From Deltaproteobacteria bacterium (GTDB taxonomy: Bacteria; JADJOY01): DNA of 64,000 nt. The number at the start of each line of letters is the position of its first letter. Position 1 is the first letter of the stretch. The stretch spans positions 479,889 to 543,888 of the forward strand of contig JADJOY010000003.1 of assembly GCA_016713535.1 (NCBI GenBank), in the 5' to 3' direction. This document shows, one piece after another, positions 62,983 through 64,000 of the stretch. A program made the position numbers and the translations under genes. The notes under the pieces were generated by a model, which saw only the letters and a program-made list of their open reading frames with translations, did no database searches and had not been told where the DNA came from.

Positions 62983-64000
62983 CGCGCGCTCGCCTCGTCG
63001 GCGACGTTGCTCGCCAGGCGGTGCTGCTGGGCGCGGTAGACGTCGCGCACCACGTCTGCGAGGTCGGGCTCCTGGACGGAGAGATCGACGATCGGCGGTC
63101 CGGTGAGCGCCCGCGCCACCACCTCCGCCGGCCCGATCGCTTCGGGATCGAAGCGCAGCGCCACCCGCGAGCCCTCGCTCGCCTCGTCGACCGTCACCGG
63201 CAGGCTGCCCAGGTTCGCGATCGCGGTGCCGCGGTCCTCGGCGCGGGAGGTCGAGCACCACGCGGCGCTCGCGCGCGAAGCGGCGCTTGAACTCGCCGAG
63301 CGCGCCGTCGAAGAGCACCCGGCCCTCGTCGATCAGGAGCACCCGCTCGCAGAGCTCCTCGATGTCACGAAGGTCGTGGGTGGTGAGGAGCACCGTGGTG
63401 CCGTGGCGCTCGTTGACGGCGCGGATGAAGCTCCGCACCCGGTCCTTCACGTCCACGTCGAGGCCGATCGTGGGCTCGTCGAGGAAGAGGATCCGCGGCT
63501 GGTGGAGCAGCGACGCCGCCAGGTCGCAGCGCATGCGCTGGCCGAGCGAGAGCTTGCGCACCGGCGTGTGGAGCAGCGGCTCGAGGTCGAGGACCTCGGT
63601 GAACTCGGCGAGCCGCGCCTTCAGCTCGGCGTCGGTGACACCGTAGATCCGCGCCAGCAGCCGGAACGCCTCGATCACCGCGATGTCCCACCACAGCTGG
63701 GTGCGCTGCCCGAACACCACGCCGATCTGGTGCACGTAGTGGCGGCGCTCCTCGAGCGGCTCGAAGCCCGCCACCCGCACGTAGCCGGAGGTGGGCTTCA
63801 GGATGCCGGTGAGCACCTTGATGGTGGTCGACTTCCCGGCGCCGTTGGCGCCGATGTAGCCCACCCGCTCGCCCTCGGCGATCGAGAAGCTGATGCTCTC
63901 GATCGCGCGCTTCGACTCCTTCCTCGGCCGCACCAGGTCGACGAGCGCGCCGCGCAGCCCCTCGCGCTTGCGGGTGGTGCGGTACTCCTTCACGAGGTCG
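62979..64000 (-). CDS. ABC transporter ATP-binding protein, N-terminus off window, one frame break
   Basis: ATPase of the ABC-2 exporter: Walker A GANGAGKSTT, Q-loop IGVVFGQRTQLWWD, signature LSLGQRMR, Walker B ILFLDEPTIGLD and switch H in LLTTHDLRDIE. The C-terminal extension beyond the fold (RFARERRVVLDLP then, after a break near 63245, EASEGSRVALRFDPEAI and PPIVDLSVQEPDLADVVRDV) is the usual regulatory tail. The visible first codons LVKEYRTTRKREG suggest the start lies a few residues beyond 64000. First gene of the exporter operon. Confidence 0.9.

Noticed and set aside
1-64000. tRNA, rRNA or riboswitch genes
   Set aside because: No cloverleaf with CCA-proximal T-loop, rRNA segment or known riboswitch core was recognised by eye; an Infernal/tRNAscan run would settle it.

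Overview
The window is G+C-rich bacterial DNA, densely packed on both strands with short intergenic gaps and many 1-4 bp gene overlaps. It has outer-membrane FadL-type proteins, lipoprotein signals, a bifunctional c-di-GMP enzyme and several Rieske, acyl-CoA and lipid-transfer genes. This points to a Gram-negative heterotroph of the broad deltaproteobacterial sort (Myxococcota, Desulfobacterota or Binatota-like); the sequence alone does not fix the taxon. About twenty genes carry a single frame break, several at G runs, so the assembly probably contains uncorrected indels. Such genes are given as one feature spanning the break.

Layout. 3-7873: GH1 glycosidase end, methyltransferase, CBS protein, GGDEF-EAL protein, YhbY, then a low-complexity G-rich stretch. 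7874-10717: two tandem FadL-like porins. 10718-13560: a mobile or decayed zone with an orphan Rhs tail containing a pilin-like segment, a decayed duplicated sequence and a REP-associated tyrosine transposase (RAYT). 13640-18543: GbsR/MarR regulator, Rieske oxygenase, AroA, a broken hydrolase. 18600-20375: ten tandem copies of a ~174-bp repeat. 20512-28056: aldehyde dehydrogenase divergent from an operon of Rieske oxygenase, two DUF35 proteins, two lipid-transfer/thiolase proteins and an acyl-CoA synthetase. 28194-34368: secreted proteins, PhoD-like phosphatase, thioesterase, enoyl-CoA hydratase. 34560-36948: cytochrome P450 and acyl-CoA dehydrogenase. 37272-50341: miscellaneous enzymes, an IS110 element, a GH106-like glycosidase and a three-gene operon with a fumarylacetoacetase-fold protein. 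50533-58653: acyl-CoA dehydrogenases, a small ferredoxin, acyl-CoA synthetase, an ERG2/sigma-1-receptor homologue, a KstR-like TetR regulator and a third Rieske oxygenase. 58952-64000: two ABC transporter gene sets.

How the genes work together. Three divergent promoter regions (22068-22106, 34400-34499, 52221-52234) carry palindromes matching TnnAACnnGTTnnA, the operator of the actinobacterial sterol-catabolism repressor KstR, and a KstR-like TetR gene lies at 57038. The genes flanking these sites form a set expected for sterol uptake and side-chain or ring degradation: P450 with ferredoxin, KshA-like Rieske oxygenases, acyl-CoA synthetases, acyl-CoA dehydrogenases, enoyl-CoA hydratase, Ltp/DUF35 aldolase-type proteins and aldehyde dehydrogenase. 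An ERG2-type sterol isomerase homologue inside the regulator's own operon strengthens the sterol reading. I infer a KstR-like sterol regulon in a Gram-negative bacterium; this is the main discovery candidate.

The intergenic spaces carry many GTAG-headed stem-loops in both orientations, the form expected of REP/BIME elements, in keeping with the RAYT gene at 12250-13179.
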